The notes below the pieces were generated by a model. The model ran no database searches. It saw only the letters and a program-made list of their open reading frames with translations, and was not told the DNA's origin. The translations under genes and the position numbers were made by a program. Below are positions 31,495 through 41,791 of a DNA stretch of 64,000 bases, one piece after another. Positions within the stretch are counted from its first letter, which is position 1. The number at the start of each line of letters is the position of its first letter. This DNA comes from Flectonema sp. DT1601 (lineage: Eukaryota; Euglenozoa; Diplonemea; Diplonemida; Diplonemidae), in assembly GCA_964019425.1 (NCBI GenBank), contig OZ025802.1, positions 682,001 through 746,000 on the forward strand. Reading direction: 5' to 3'.

Positions 31495-32574
31495 TCTTTT
31501 GTAATTTTTTTTTTTTTTAAGGAAACGTAAGCGACAAATATAAAAAAAATTAAAAAAAAAAGCTGCATTTCTTCGCACAGGAACAATGATTTAATTAGCT
31601 TGGCAGAGACTTGCTAATTAAAATCACATTATATATAAAGTAAATAAAATAAAAATAAGCAACTACAAAAACACTTCGGGTAATGTGTACTAGTAGCATT
31701 CTTATTCTTGTTAAGGGAAAAAAAAAAATTGATAATCGGATACGTTTAAGTTAACGACTCTTGTTTTTTTTAATTTTAGGATGCAAACCTGAGGAAAGGA
31801 TATACGCAGCAAACACTACTGTGTGTGAAATATAAACTTGGAACAAAAAAGAAAAAAAAAAGAAACATGCAAAGGGCTTTTTTTTATTTTTTTTTTTTTT
31901 TAATTATTATTTTGGGAAGAATTTTCTTTCCTTTTCTTTTTTTTTTTTTCTTTGCTATCGTTTCGTTATAATATAAAATTCGAGAGAGAGAGATGGGGAG
32001 GGATACAAAAAAAAAAAAAAATTAAAAAAAAAAAATGCAAGGCTGTCGCTGAAATTTTTGCATGAAAGAAATCGTCACGTTAAAGACCAGGTCAGATAGA
32101 ACCCTCCCTAGCCGGTGAAACTTCGTATCTTATTCTTACAGACGATACAGTGCTATTTTTTTTTATTTTTTTTTTTTTTCATCTGCTGTTCCGCTTGTGC
32201 CATACACGCAACAAAACACACAAATAGACTGCTCTGTAACAATATAGAATGATGAGGAAAATAAATTATTTTAAAAAGAAATAATAAATAAATTATAACA
32301 ATAATAAAGAATTTTTTGTATTGGTGTTTTTTTCGTCGTGCAGTACAAAAAAAAAAAAAAAAATACAACAGTACCGCAGTCTGAGCGTATCATTGAAGAT
32401 TGTTACCCGTGAATTACAGGTTTCTTTTTTTTTTTTTTTTTTCCCGTTCAACCTCCGGGGGAAAAAAAAAACTCCTTTCTCACAAATAAAAAGGATAGAT
32501 TCTCAAAACACAGTCAAGTTTGTTGCCAAAGGACGACAGCCGTAGTAATCTTCCTGATATTAGTTCACATGATT

Positions 32575-33411
32575 TTACTCATTTGAAGGCCTACATTCTG
32601 AATTGCCGTTATTTGAAAATGGACGAACGATTGCTGATCTGCACATCGGACAAGTCTTATCAGCGGATGATTTTGTTTCCAACCAATCCTTAATACAAGT
32701 CCCATGAAATACATGATCACAAGGTAGACGAATCCAAAGTGAATGAGTGTTTTCAAACACATCCTCAGTCGGTGCTGATGAAAATGATGAGGCTTCAATG
32801 TGAATACGAGGTTCAGAATCAGGAGAGTTATCGTCAGGTGAGGAGATTACTATTGAAAACTCCTCTTCCATGCCGGCCTCTTCCATATCACCCTCTTCAC
32901 CACCTCTTGGACTGTTTATTGGTGATGCAAATGGTGAACTTGATTTTGCTTCACGTGTATCAATGGTTAATTGTGTTATTGGATTCACTCCTCTTGTTGG
33001 TTCAAAAGGATCCACCACATCATCGGATGGATCTTTTTCTGACATCGCTTCAGAATGTTCGTCGAATTGTTGTTGTTGTTCTTCTTCTGGTTTTTGTAAG
33101 ACTAAACCCTCTTCATCCATTCCACAAAGACAAATACAACATTTATCACCTTCCGTCTCTCTGATAGCACAGCTTAAGATAACGTCAGCAATATCATCAC
33201 CACTCACATCGTTTAATGGATTTGAACGATTACCTGATCTTCCTGAATGCGAAGGCAACTGTCTCTGTGGTTGTTCCCTAGAAGGACTTGATACAAGTTT
33301 TGGAGGCCAACTTAATGATAATTTATAATATTTCATCCAAACAATAAACAAGGTCACCACTACGAATATCAGCCCACTGAACCCTCCGATAACGGTACCC
33401 ACGAGATCCAT
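32575..33411 (-). CDS. Membrane-anchored RING-H2 protein with a long insert inside the RING
   Basis: 278 residues from the ATG at 33409-33411. A transmembrane helix (about 5-26) is at the extreme N-terminus, as in ATL-type ubiquitin ligases. The first zinc-ligand pair is CCIC at about 91-94. The remaining ligands are far downstream: CDHVFHGTC (about 231-239) and CPMC (254-257), with a conserved Trp in CIKDWL. The expected order C-x2-C ... C-x-H-x2-H-x2-C ... C-x2-C is kept, but about 136 residues separate the second and third ligands instead of the usual 9-39. The insert is acidic, Ser/Gln-rich and lacks AT-rich intron-like features, so I regard it as coding. A likely membrane E3 ubiquitin ligase. 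Confidence 0.82.
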   Translation of the reverse strand: MDLVGTVIGGFSGLIFVVVTLFIVWMKYYKLSLSWPPKLVSSPSREQPQRQLPSHSGRSGNRSNPLNDVSGDDIADVILSCAIRETEGDKCCICLCGMDEEGLVLQKPEEEQQQQFDEHSEAMSEKDPSDDVVDPFEPTRGVNPITQLTIDTREAKSSSPFASPINSPRGGEEGDMEEAGMEEEFSIVISSPDDNSPDSEPRIHIEASSFSSAPTEDVFENTHSLWIRLPCDHVFHGTCIKDWLETKSSADKTCPMCRSAIVRPFSNNGNSECRPSNE

Positions 33412-33545
33412 GTTGGTTTTATTTTTATTCTTTTTTTTTTTTTTTGGGGATTTAAATCCTGAAAATTGCAGGTAAATTATTGTGAAAGAAAAAAATAACA
33501 AAAAAAAAAAAAAAAAAAAATCACATCAATAACAATTACAATCAA

Positions 33546-34577
33546 TTAATCGCCAGAAGTTAATAGATCAGAAGCAACTTGTAGTTCTTCAGCAAGCTTG
33601 GAGCGATTGTCTTTGGATTGTTCAAGAGAGACTCGCAGAGAATCAATAGCGTCTTCAGCATCATCGACAGTAAGATCTTTACATCGTCCGTCAATAAGAT
33701 ACTGAAGTGTTACAAATAACTCTATTGGAGATGTTATTTTAAAAGAAACATTTAATAATAATTTATGAATAGAAAGTGATCTTAAATGATTCACCCCATC
33801 AACACTACTAACCTGAACAATACCATCACCAACACCACAGTTAATACCATTAGGTAGTTGTGGTACTCCGAATGATCGTATCAGGAGACTACGTGGTGAT
33901 TTTTTCATTGAATCTCTCTTTCTTAACACTCCCTTAAACAGCTGACAACGATATGAATATTCAAAGGTGCCTAAGTCACGACGATGTTGTGAAAGGAAAG
34001 ATGGTATCTGACGGATGTTATTATTCTCAATAGCACTGACTCGATCATCGAATCTAATGTATTCCGCGTTCAATGAGGTGTCATTTTGAAGACTTTTCAG
34101 TCTTTTTAAAGATCGTTGCTGAGTCGGAACCAGTGATATCTCCTTAACTTTTAACATGGATGATTCACAGACAGGATCTCTTGCTGGATATTGTCGGTCT
34201 GCTTTGCGTTTCGCAGTTTTATAAAAAGGTGATTTAATTCTAAAAGAAACAGCCGTGTTAGAAAGTAATTCGTGATCTTTCCAGACTGGTGTCTCTTGAG
34301 GTCTATTTAAAAATAATCTATATTTGTTTAGTACGGATGGATGGATCCCCCCATCACGTTTTAACTGTGCAACACCAATCCAGCAAAGCTCAATCATGAG
34401 ATATTCCTCTGGAAAGTGTTGTTGAAAGATGTCATTCATTTTTATTTTCATCATATTTCCGAATTCTCGTTTTGCAGTTTCTCCATCACCAGTTTTACTT
34501 TTATGAATGAGTTGTGATATTCTCTCAGGATGCTCTGATTGGAGTATCTCTCTTATTAGTGATTTCAGACACGACAT
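33546..34577 (-). CDS. Unrecognised protein, 343 residues
   Basis: Starts MSCLKSLIREILQSEHPERISQLIHK at the ATG at 34575-34577; the codon three triplets upstream in the open frame is GTG and I do not use it. The first 100 residues look helical and compact (WIGVAQLKRDGGIHPSVLNKYRLFLNRP). The middle is basic. The C-terminal third mixes strands and a helical end (DAIDSLRVSLEQSKDNRSKLAEELQ). No motif or family is recognised. The gene ends 135 bases before the RING gene's start on the same strand. Confidence 0.6.
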   Translation of the reverse strand: MSCLKSLIREILQSEHPERISQLIHKSKTGDGETAKREFGNMMKIKMNDIFQQHFPEEYLMIELCWIGVAQLKRDGGIHPSVLNKYRLFLNRPQETPVWKDHELLSNTAVSFRIKSPFYKTAKRKADRQYPARDPVCESSMLKVKEISLVPTQQRSLKRLKSLQNDTSLNAEYIRFDDRVSAIENNNIRQIPSFLSQHRRDLGTFEYSYRCQLFKGVLRKRDSMKKSPRSLLIRSFGVPQLPNGINCGVGDGIVQVSSVDGVNHLRSLSIHKLLLNVSFKITSPIELFVTLQYLIDGRCKDLTVDDAEDAIDSLRVSLEQSKDNRSKLAEELQVASDLLTSGD

Positions 34578-34858
34578 TCTATTCACACAAAAAAAAAATC
34601 CAACTCCAGTCGTTTTTTTTTTTTGTTTTTTAATCCTATTTATAATAATAATTACGTTGTGTCACCCATCGTCACGAAACCAAAACTCAGATAGCAGTAG
34701 TAATGTAAGGTGGTCATGATGAAAGGGGAAAATAATAATAATAAAACAACTACATTGAACTAAAACTGAGAAAGAGCAAAAGCAATAGCATACTACAATT
34801 GTGTAGATAAATTAAAACAAAAAGAAACTGAAGGTTACAACTTGTTAGGACTGTAGTG

Positions 34859-35255
34859 CTAGCTATTACTCCCTGGTCCAAATATTCGATCTGCCAGTCT
34901 GTAACCTAATAAATGACGAGCCCCTTGCTGTACTGCGCCGTATTGCCACATACAACAGCTGCTGCGATCCTTTCGTTGGTTTTGATGCTTTGCTTTAAGA
35001 GCTTTGTCTTTTTCAACTTCACGAAGACGGTCTTTTTCCATTCTGAATTATATTATTTTTTTTTATTTTTGAAAGTTCAATTCACTCACAGAACAACAAC
35101 AATAACAAATGCACATACTGAAATTCTTTGGCATATCGATCAACAAGAGAAAAAGTACTTCGATAGGCTGCCTTTGGACGTTCGCTATCATTATCGTCTC
35201 CACCAAGCTCAGAATATCCTAGAGAGTGACCACCACCCGATATGTTTAACGACAT
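34859..35255 (-). CDS. Small two-exon protein, 106 residues, unknown
   Basis: Exon 1 is 35119-35255 (MSLNISGGGHSLGYSELGG...), exon 2 is 34859-35042, separated by a 76-bp intron (GTATGT to TTCAG). The join codes KEFQ-MEKDRLREVEKDK. The protein has an acidic, Gly-rich N-terminus, a central charged helix likely to be coiled, a Cys pair (SSCCMWQYGAVQQGA), and a C-terminal LLGYRLADRIFGPGSNS. Neither exon alone would be a convincing gene; the consensus splice signals and matching phase support the join. No family recognised. Confidence 0.65.
35043..35118 (-). other. Spliceosomal intron (76 bp) of the small two-exon gene
   Basis: Opens GTATGTGC and closes AATTCAG; AT-rich, with in-frame stops. Exon phases (137 and 184 bp) add to a whole number of codons. 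Confidence 0.7.
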
Positions 35256-35611
35256 TATTAAATTGTAATTATTTAAAACTCGTGTACCTGTTTAATAACA
35301 AAATAAAAAAAAGTAAAGGTTAACTACCCATGTAACATTCACCATTATAATGACATATTGCCTTTAGTTCCTGGTAAATTTAATTAAAAAATTATTTATT
35401 ATTTCATTACTGTATTATCAATACTTGATCAGACTCATCTAGTTCCTCCATCACCATATTGAAATAATGAGCTAATTTGACGATTCACTACGGAGGGGGA
35501 TTGGTTGGGAGCGAAATACCAAAGTGCCTTCAGTCAGGACATCTGTTTGTTTTATTATTTTTTGTTTTTGGTAGAAGCGACGTGTTGATAATTAATTGTG
35601 TTACTACATAC
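35256..35611. other. Intergenic spacer between eS8 copy 1 and the small gene
   Basis: 356 bp of AT-rich DNA downstream of eS8 copy 1, unlike the spacers inside the array. Nothing recognised. Confidence 0.45.
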
Positions 35612-36235
35612 CTACTGCTTCTTGGACTTCTTCTTGTCGGTCTTTCTCTGGTAGAAGGCCAACTCAGCACCCTCGAGAACGTATCCGTCACAACGTCCAA
35701 CCTGTCCTGGACGGGAGCTAACCTTCGCCAAAACCTTTCCGGACTTGAACTGGTCTGAGAGAGACTTGTCAATCTTTCTTCCGACGATACGGGAAGCCCA
35801 TCTTCTCTTTCTGGACTCAGTGAGCTCATCCTCCTTGAACACCTTGTCGGTGGCTCTCTTCTTTCCAAGAAGAACTCCGTAGTGTTTGTAGTACCACTGT
35901 CTGAATGGACCAGATTCGATGGTTACGATGGCTCCCTTTACGAGGGTCTTGGTTCTGATCATTTCGTTGCTGGTGGCGTTGTAAACGACGTCCAAAACAC
36001 GGCACTTTCTGGTGCATGATTCGGTTCCCCATGCGAAGTTTCCGGTGTCAAGACGAAGGGCACGGAACTTCAAGTTTCCTCCTCTGGCACGGACCTGTCT
36101 AACACGGACATCACCGTGGGTCAACTTGGTTTGTGCTGGGAGACGTCCCAACTCGTACTTTCTCTTCTTGCAGTGGATCTTACGCTTTCCACCAGTCACA
36201 CGACGCTTGTGAAGTCTGCTGCGAGTGATACCCAT
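35612..36235 (-). CDS. RPS8: 40S ribosomal protein eS8, copy 1
   Basis: 207 residues, the usual length for eukaryotic eS8. The N-terminal [19 protein letters not shown], the central [23 protein letters not shown], the [20 protein letters not shown] segment and the [18 protein letters not shown] helix are all family hallmarks. It is a component of the small ribosomal subunit. The protein is identical in all four copies of this window; copy 1 differs from the others by at least one silent change near the 3' end. In the sense direction a CTCTTACAG acceptor lies about 22 bases before the ATG. Its upstream sequence differs from copies 2 and 3, so it probably has its own promoter. Codons are strongly GC-ending, as expected for a highly expressed gene. 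Confidence 0.97.
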   Translation of the reverse strand: MGITRSRLHKRRVTGGKRKIHCKKRKYELGRLPAQTKLTHGDVRVRQVRARGGNLKFRALRLDTGNFAWGTESCTRKCRVLDVVYNATSNEMIRTKTLVKGAIVTIESGPFRQWYYKHYGVLLGKKRATDKVFKEDELTESRKRRWASRIVGRKIDKSLSDQFKSGKVLAKVSSRPGQVGRCDGYVLEGAELAFYQRKTDKKKSKKQ

Positions 36236-36670
36236 TTTAAAAGAGAGAAGTAATCTGTAAGAGGGCAGTTATTTGTAAGAAGATCTCAAACATCTGTTTG
36301 TGACAAACTACTCCTGCCTGCTGGCATTAATATAAAACTATGCAGCAGCTAAATACAAGAAACAGAAACACGAATAATACTTTTAACTTCTTCCATCCAA
36401 ATTCAGCTTTCCACAACCGAATTCAACTCAACCTGTGGGAGGGAAATTAAAACTTCAAACAGCTTGCTGTAGGGTTACTTTCGTTGACTCCATCAAGGAT
36501 GGCACCTTTTTTTTACTTTTTTTTTTTTTTTCATTTTTTTTTTTTTTTGACATAGTTTTTTTTTTTCCCTTTACTATTAGCTTCCCTCAGCCGACGTAGT
36601 TCTGAAATCGCGTGCTGAGCACAGCTGTGAAGCGTTAATTGCGTAATGTGGTATCATTGATAAGAATAAT
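36236..36670. other. Spacer between eS8 copies 1 and 2
   Basis: 435 bp unlike the other spacers of the array. Holds T runs near 36508-36550 and the probable promoter and leader of eS8 copy 1. Confidence 0.45.
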
Positions 36671-37294
36671 CTACTGCTTCTTGGACTTCTTCTTGTCGGT
36701 CTTTCTCTGGTAGAAGGCCAATTCAGCACCCTCGAGAACGTATCCGTCACAACGTCCAACCTGTCCTGGACGGGAGCTAACCTTCGCCAAAACCTTTCCG
36801 GACTTGAACTGGTCTGAGAGAGACTTGTCAATCTTTCTTCCGACGATACGGGAAGCCCATCTTCTCTTTCTGGACTCAGTGAGCTCATCCTCCTTGAACA
36901 CCTTGTCGGTGGCTCTCTTCTTTCCAAGAAGAACTCCGTAGTGTTTGTAGTACCACTGTCTGAATGGACCAGATTCGATGGTTACGATGGCTCCCTTTAC
37001 GAGGGTCTTGGTTCTGATCATTTCGTTGCTGGTGGCGTTGTAAACGACGTCCAAAACACGGCACTTTCTGGTGCATGATTCGGTTCCCCATGCGAAGTTT
37101 CCGGTGTCAAGACGAAGGGCACGGAACTTCAAGTTTCCTCCTCTGGCACGGACCTGTCTAACACGGACATCACCGTGGGTCAACTTGGTTTGTGCTGGGA
37201 GACGTCCCAACTCGTACTTTCTCTTCTTGCAGTGGATCTTACGCTTTCCACCAGTCACACGACGCTTGTGAAGTCTGCTGCGAGTGATACCCAT
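36671..37294 (-). CDS. RPS8: 40S ribosomal protein eS8, copy 2
   Basis: The same 207-residue protein as copy 1. Its nucleotide sequence and about 90 bases of leader are the same as copy 3, and the match continues through the spacer into the neighbouring GST gene. Copies 2 and 3 are therefore parts of a duplicated unit of about 2 kb (36671-38735 and 40496-42555). The match starts near the stop codon, so the 3' flanks differ. Confidence 0.97.
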   Translation of the reverse strand: MGITRSRLHKRRVTGGKRKIHCKKRKYELGRLPAQTKLTHGDVRVRQVRARGGNLKFRALRLDTGNFAWGTESCTRKCRVLDVVYNATSNEMIRTKTLVKGAIVTIESGPFRQWYYKHYGVLLGKKRATDKVFKEDELTESRKRRWASRIVGRKIDKSLSDQFKSGKVLAKVSSRPGQVGRCDGYVLEGAELAFYQRKTDKKKSKKQ

Positions 37295-37972
37295 TTTTGC
37301 AGTAAACTTTGTAAGAAATATTAATAAATTTAACTACTAAAAACTGTCAGCAGTAACAATTGCTTGAAGAGTAAGCCTGAGTAGGAGCAAATTCTAATTA
37401 AGTCGTTGTCCCCTTCTCTTTGTGTTTTTGTCGTTGTTTTGCCCACCAGACCACACAAAGGCAATCTGCTTGGCTATAGCTAGTAAAGTCAGCAAGGAAA
37501 AGAGAGGGAAATCGACGAGGGACCAGAAAAGTCCGCCGGATGAAAAAAGAAAAGAAATACCCATGTGAAGGAGCAGCAGGAGGAGGAAAGGAGGATAACC
37601 TTCCTCTGTCTCCCATTTCTCCGTTCCGATGGGGATATCACAGAAAGAAAACGGCTAAAGAAATTATATAGCTCGAAATTAAATAATAACTAGTTTGAAG
37701 AATCGAATTGACAACAATTCGTAAACAAAAAGAAATGGAATTACTACTCACACATTGAACCCAACATCAACATCATCATCATCATCATCACCTATCATCC
37801 GAAACACTCTGTCTTCCCAAAGAAGTGCGTTCCTTTTGCTTGGATCACACAGGTTCGGAGAGGACAAAAAGTGCAAAGGATGGATGAAGAAGCGGATTAT
37901 TATATTAAAAGAAAGGAGGAACACGAGAAACAATCGATCCCTCCTTTACACAACAACAACTAAACGTACAAC
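37295..37972 (-). promoter_or_regulatory. Shared spacer 1: GST 3' flank plus eS8 copy 2 upstream region
   Basis: From about 37386 to 37972 this is nearly identical to 38765-39353 (upstream of GST copy 1) and 41212-41791 (upstream of eS8 copy 3). The sense strand holds ACAAAGAGAAGGGGACAACG, then ACT(T/C)AATTAGA and CTACTCAGG. Because it precedes an eS8 gene in two cases and a GST in one, it probably carries promoter elements used by both. A CAT/ATC microsatellite lies at about 37765-37790. Confidence 0.5.
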
Positions 37973-38623
37973 CTACTGGAAGATCTTGTACAGCGGCATC
38001 TTCGGTGTGGCGTAGTAGGCCTTCACAACTGGAATGCTGGCAATCTTCTTCTTGTGGGCCATGATGTTCTTGAAACCGTCCAGACAGGTGGCCGGCACTC
38101 CCTCCATGGATCTCAACGGCTGCACAAAAGCGAACGCAGCGACGTCAGCCATAGTCAGGTGGTCGCCCACTGCGTATCCGCTCTTCGATTTCCCAAACTT
38201 TGCGTCCAACACCTTCAGCCACTTGTGTGAGTCGCCTCCCTCGGACACTGCCTTCGAGCGGACAGCATCCCTCTCAGCTCCCTCCGGCATCTTGTAAGAA
38301 GCAGAGATTGGTGCGAACATGTCTCCCAGCATGTCAACGAACTCGTCGACCTCCAGAGACAGAAGAGCGTCCTCCGGGTACAGCGCCCGTCCCTCGAACT
38401 TCGAAATCTTCGACACGTACCTCAACTGTGCCAAGCTCTGTCCGAACACCTTGCCTCCGACATGCAAAAGTGGAAGCTGCTTTGGAGCCACCTCCGCCTT
38501 CATCTTTCCCCACTCCTCTCCAGCCAGTCTCTGGTCTTCGAACTTGATCCCTCCCAGGGTGAGCGCAAGTCTCATCGACTCAGCACGTCCCGGAATCGGA
38601 AAGTAGACAACCTTGATGGACAT
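37973..38623 (-). CDS. Sigma-like glutathione S-transferase, copy 1
   Basis: 216 residues. The N-terminal thioredoxin-like domain has the expected catalytic Tyr at residue 7 (VVYFPIPGRAESMRLAL), a cis-Pro region (QLPLLHVGG) and the GSH-binding GQSLAQLRY segment. The helical C-terminal domain carries the N-capping box GDHLTMADVAAFAF. Length and motifs fit the sigma/alpha/mu group of cytosolic GSTs, which conjugate glutathione to electrophiles or isomerise prostaglandin-like substrates. The ATG follows a CATCTCAG acceptor by about 37 bases in the sense direction. Codon use is GC-ending like eS8. It is one of three near-identical copies; this copy and copy 3 share an Arg where copy 2 has Lys (FEGRAL). 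Confidence 0.93.
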   Translation of the reverse strand: MSIKVVYFPIPGRAESMRLALTLGGIKFEDQRLAGEEWGKMKAEVAPKQLPLLHVGGKVFGQSLAQLRYVSKISKFEGRALYPEDALLSLEVDEFVDMLGDMFAPISASYKMPEGAERDAVRSKAVSEGGDSHKWLKVLDAKFGKSKSGYAVGDHLTMADVAAFAFVQPLRSMEGVPATCLDGFKNIMAHKKKIASIPVVKAYYATPKMPLYKIFQ

Positions 38624-39353
38624 TGTTTGGTGTGAAGGTGTGGGTTCTTAGATGAAGTCACTGAGATGAGAGGGGAAAACATGAGGAGAATAAGAAACAA
38701 CAACACCGACAAGACAAAACCAATAGAGAGCAAGCGAATTTCGCCTGAACCGCAAACCTGAGTCGGGGCAAAGTCTAATTGAGTCGTTGTCCCCTTCTCT
38801 TTGTGTTTTTGTTTTCTTTTTGCCTACCAGACCACACAAAGGCAATCTACTTGGCTATAGCTAGTAGTAAGTCAGCAAGGAAAAGAGAGGGAAATCGACG
38901 AGGGACCAGAAAAGTCCGCCGGATGAAAAAAGAAAAGAAATACCCATGTGAAAGCAGCAGGAGGAGGAAAGGAGGATAACCTTCCTCTGTCTCCCATTTC
39001 TCCGTTCCGATGGGGATATCACAGAAAGAAAACGGCTAAAGAAATTATATAGCTCGAAATTAAATAATAACTAGTTTGAAGAATCGAATTGACAACAATT
39101 CGTAAACAAAAAGAAATGGAATTACTACTCACACATTGAACCCAACATCAACATCATCATCATCATCATCACCTATCATCCGAAACACTCTGTCTTCCCA
39201 AAGAAGTGCGTTCCTTTTGCTTGGATCACACAGGTTCGGAGAGGACAAAAAGTGCAAAGGATGGATGAAGAAGCGGATTATTATATTAAAAGAAAGGAGG
39301 AACACGAGAAACAATCGATCCCTCCTTTACACAACAACAACTAAACGTACAAC
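38624..39353 (-). promoter_or_regulatory. Shared spacer 2: GST copy 2 3' flank plus GST copy 1 leader and upstream region
   Basis: Nearly identical to spacers 1 and 3 from about 38765 upward. The GST leader (38624-38735) is shared by all three GST copies and ends in a CATCTCAG acceptor-like signal. The sense strand has CCCCGACTCAGGTTTGCGG, similar to CTCCGACTCAGG upstream of GST copy 2. Confidence 0.5.
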
Positions 39354-40004
39354 CTACTGGAAGATCTTGTACAGCGGCATCTTCGGTGTGGCGTAGTAGG
39401 CCTTCACAACTGGAATGCTGGCAATCTTCTTCTTGTGGGCCATGATGTTCTTGAAACCGTCCAGACAGGTGGCCGGCACTCCCTCCATTGATCTCAACGG
39501 CTGCACAAAAGCGAACGCAGCGACGTCAGCCATAGTCAGGTGGTCGCCCACTGCGTATCCGCTCTTCGATTTCCCAAACTTTGCGTCCAACACCTTCAGC
39601 CACTTGTGTGAATCGCCTCCCTCGGACACTGCCTTCGAGCGGACAGCATCCCTCTCAGCTCCCTCCGGCATCTTGTAAGAAGCAGAGATCGGTGCGAACA
39701 TGTCTCCCAGCATGTCAACGAACTCGTCGACCTCCAGAGACAGAAGAGCGTCCTCCGGGTACAGCGCCTTTCCCTCGAACTTCGAAATCTTCGACACGTA
39801 CCTCAACTGTGCCAAGCTCTGTCCGAACACCTTGCCTCCGACATGCAAAAGTGGAAGCTGCTTTGGAGCAACCTCCGCCTTCATCTTTCCCCATTCCTCT
39901 CCAGCCAGTCTCTGGTCTTCAAACTTGATCCCTCCCAGGGTGAGCGCAAGTCTCATCGACTCAGCACGTCCCGGAATCGGAAAGTAAACAACCTTGATGG
40001 ACAT
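39354..40004 (-). CDS. Sigma-like glutathione S-transferase, copy 2
   Basis: 216 residues, one residue different from copies 1 and 3 (Lys for Arg in FEGKAL near residue 79) and several silent changes. The domain layout and catalytic Tyr7 are the same. The copy 1 to copy 2 block is a tandem duplication of about 1.38 kb (about 37385-38765 against 38773-40150). Its upstream DNA beyond 40150 is unique. Confidence 0.93.
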   Translation of the reverse strand: MSIKVVYFPIPGRAESMRLALTLGGIKFEDQRLAGEEWGKMKAEVAPKQLPLLHVGGKVFGQSLAQLRYVSKISKFEGKALYPEDALLSLEVDEFVDMLGDMFAPISASYKMPEGAERDAVRSKAVSEGGDSHKWLKVLDAKFGKSKSGYAVGDHLTMADVAAFAFVQPLRSMEGVPATCLDGFKNIMAHKKKIASIPVVKAYYATPKMPLYKIFQ

Positions 40005-40495
40005 TGTTTGGTGTGAAGGTGTGGGTTCTTAGATGAAGTCACTGAGATGAGAGGGGAAAATATGAGGGGAATGAGAAACAACAACACCGACAAGATAAAA
40101 CCAATAGAGAGCAAGCGAATTTCGGATGAAGCGCAAACCTGAGTCGGAGCAAGTCTCATCGACATATTTCTGAGAAGATTGGTGCTCATATTGTGAGGAG
40201 TGTGTCTGCGATGAAAAGAGTAAAACAATTTACTTTATTATCAGATTACAGTTCTCGATGCGGTCGACAAATTACGACTTGAGACAAGTCTTCTTCTTTT
40301 CAATTTGAAAAGAATCGGATCGCCACAAAATAAACGTGACGACGGCCCTCGGTACACTGACACTGACAAAAATTGATGTATTTTATGATCTTTTTTTAAA
40401 TTTTTTTTTTGCCGTTTGCTTTTTAGTTGTTAAGCTAACCTGCCATCCGTGTTCCGCGCGAGAAGCATTGGACTTGAGAGAACAGTTAACTACTT
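40005..40495 (-). promoter_or_regulatory. Spacer upstream of GST copy 2
   Basis: The first 145 bases match the other GST leaders. The rest, up to the 3' end of eS8 copy 3, is unique. The sense strand contains TTGCTCCGACTCAGGTTTGC at the point where the copies diverge, suggesting a short leader exon or core promoter element. Confidence 0.4.
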
Positions 40496-41119
40496 CTACT
40501 GCTTCTTGGACTTCTTCTTGTCGGTCTTTCTCTGGTAGAAGGCCAATTCAGCACCCTCGAGAACGTATCCGTCACAACGTCCAACCTGTCCTGGACGGGA
40601 GCTAACCTTCGCCAAAACCTTTCCGGACTTGAACTGGTCTGAGAGAGACTTGTCAATCTTTCTTCCGACGATACGGGAAGCCCATCTTCTCTTTCTGGAC
40701 TCAGTGAGCTCATCCTCCTTGAACACCTTGTCGGTGGCTCTCTTCTTTCCAAGAAGAACTCCGTAGTGTTTGTAGTACCACTGTCTGAATGGACCAGATT
40801 CGATGGTTACGATGGCTCCCTTTACGAGGGTCTTGGTTCTGATCATTTCGTTGCTGGTGGCGTTGTAAACGACGTCCAAAACACGGCACTTTCTGGTGCA
40901 TGATTCGGTTCCCCATGCGAAGTTTCCGGTGTCAAGACGAAGGGCACGGAACTTCAAGTTTCCTCCTCTGGCACGGACCTGTCTAACACGGACATCACCG
41001 TGGGTCAACTTGGTTTGTGCTGGGAGACGTCCCAACTCGTACTTTCTCTTCTTGCAGTGGATCTTACGCTTTCCACCAGTCACACGACGCTTGTGAAGTC
41101 TGCTGCGAGTGATACCCAT
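40496..41119 (-). CDS. RPS8: 40S ribosomal protein eS8, copy 3
   Basis: Protein identical to the other copies; nucleotide sequence matches copy 2 throughout, including the leader. It is part of the second 2-kb unit. See copy 1 for function. Confidence 0.97.
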   Translation of the reverse strand: MGITRSRLHKRRVTGGKRKIHCKKRKYELGRLPAQTKLTHGDVRVRQVRARGGNLKFRALRLDTGNFAWGTESCTRKCRVLDVVYNATSNEMIRTKTLVKGAIVTIESGPFRQWYYKHYGVLLGKKRATDKVFKEDELTESRKRRWASRIVGRKIDKSLSDQFKSGKVLAKVSSRPGQVGRCDGYVLEGAELAFYQRKTDKKKSKKQ

Positions 41120-41791
41120 TTTTGCAGTAAACTTTGTAAGAAATATTAATAAATTTAACTACTAAAAACTGTCAGCAGTAACAATTGCTTGAAGAGTAAG
41201 CCTGAGTAGGAGCAAATTCTAATTAAGTCGTTGTCCCCTTCTCTTTGTGTTTTTGTCGTTGTTTTGCCCACCAGACCACACAAAGGCAATCTGCTTGGCT
41301 ATAGCTAGTAAAGTCAGCAAGGAAAAGAGAGGGAAATCGACGAGGGACCAGAAAAGTCCGCCGGATGAAAAAAGAAAAGAAATACCCATGTGAAGGAGCA
41401 GCAGGAGGAGGAAAGGAGGATAACCTTCCTCTGTCTCCCATTTCTCCGTTCCGATGGGGATATCACAGAAAGAAAACGGCTAAAGAAATTATATAGCTCG
41501 AAATTAAATAATAACTAGTTTGAAGAATCGAATTGACAACAATTCGTAAACAAAAAGAAATGGAATTACTACTCACACATTGAACCCAACATCATCATCA
41601 TCATCATCACCTATCATCCGAAACACTCTGTCTTCCCAAAGAAGTGCGTTCCTTTTGCTTGGATCACACAGGTTCGGAGAGAGCAAAAAGTGCAAAGGAT
41701 GGATGAAGAAGCGGATTATTATATTAAAAGAAAGGAGGAACACGAGAAACAATCGATCCCTCCTTTACACAACAACAACTAAACGTACAAC
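41120..41791 (-). promoter_or_regulatory. Shared spacer 3: GST copy 3 3' flank plus eS8 copy 3 upstream region
   Basis: Matches spacer 1 almost base for base, except that the CAT/ATC microsatellite is shorter by two repeats here. The sense strand carries ACAAAGAGAAGGGGACAACG again. Confidence 0.5.

Larger units (their letters stand above)
25610..32574. other. Largest gene-free region, 7.0 kb
   Basis: No supported coding sequence on either strand. It holds dozens of homopolymer runs (for example A34 at 26227-26260), a small hairpin at 26520-26540, one copy of the small dispersed element (29529-29590), a degenerate tandem array (30785-31090) and a cluster of hairpins (31333-31494). The density of structured and repeated sequence suggests RNA genes, a very long untranslated region or intron, or a regulatory or replication region. 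Confidence 0.5.

Noticed and set aside
25838-32545. Numerous 60-130 codon ORFs in the gene-free zone
   Set aside because: All are dominated by poly-Lys or poly-Phe from homopolymer runs or lack any domain or good start context.
37398-37616. 72-codon ORF in the array spacers (also 41223-41441)
   Set aside because: It sits in the shared spacer, is disrupted in the third spacer copy and has no protein-like features; conserved because the DNA is duplicated.
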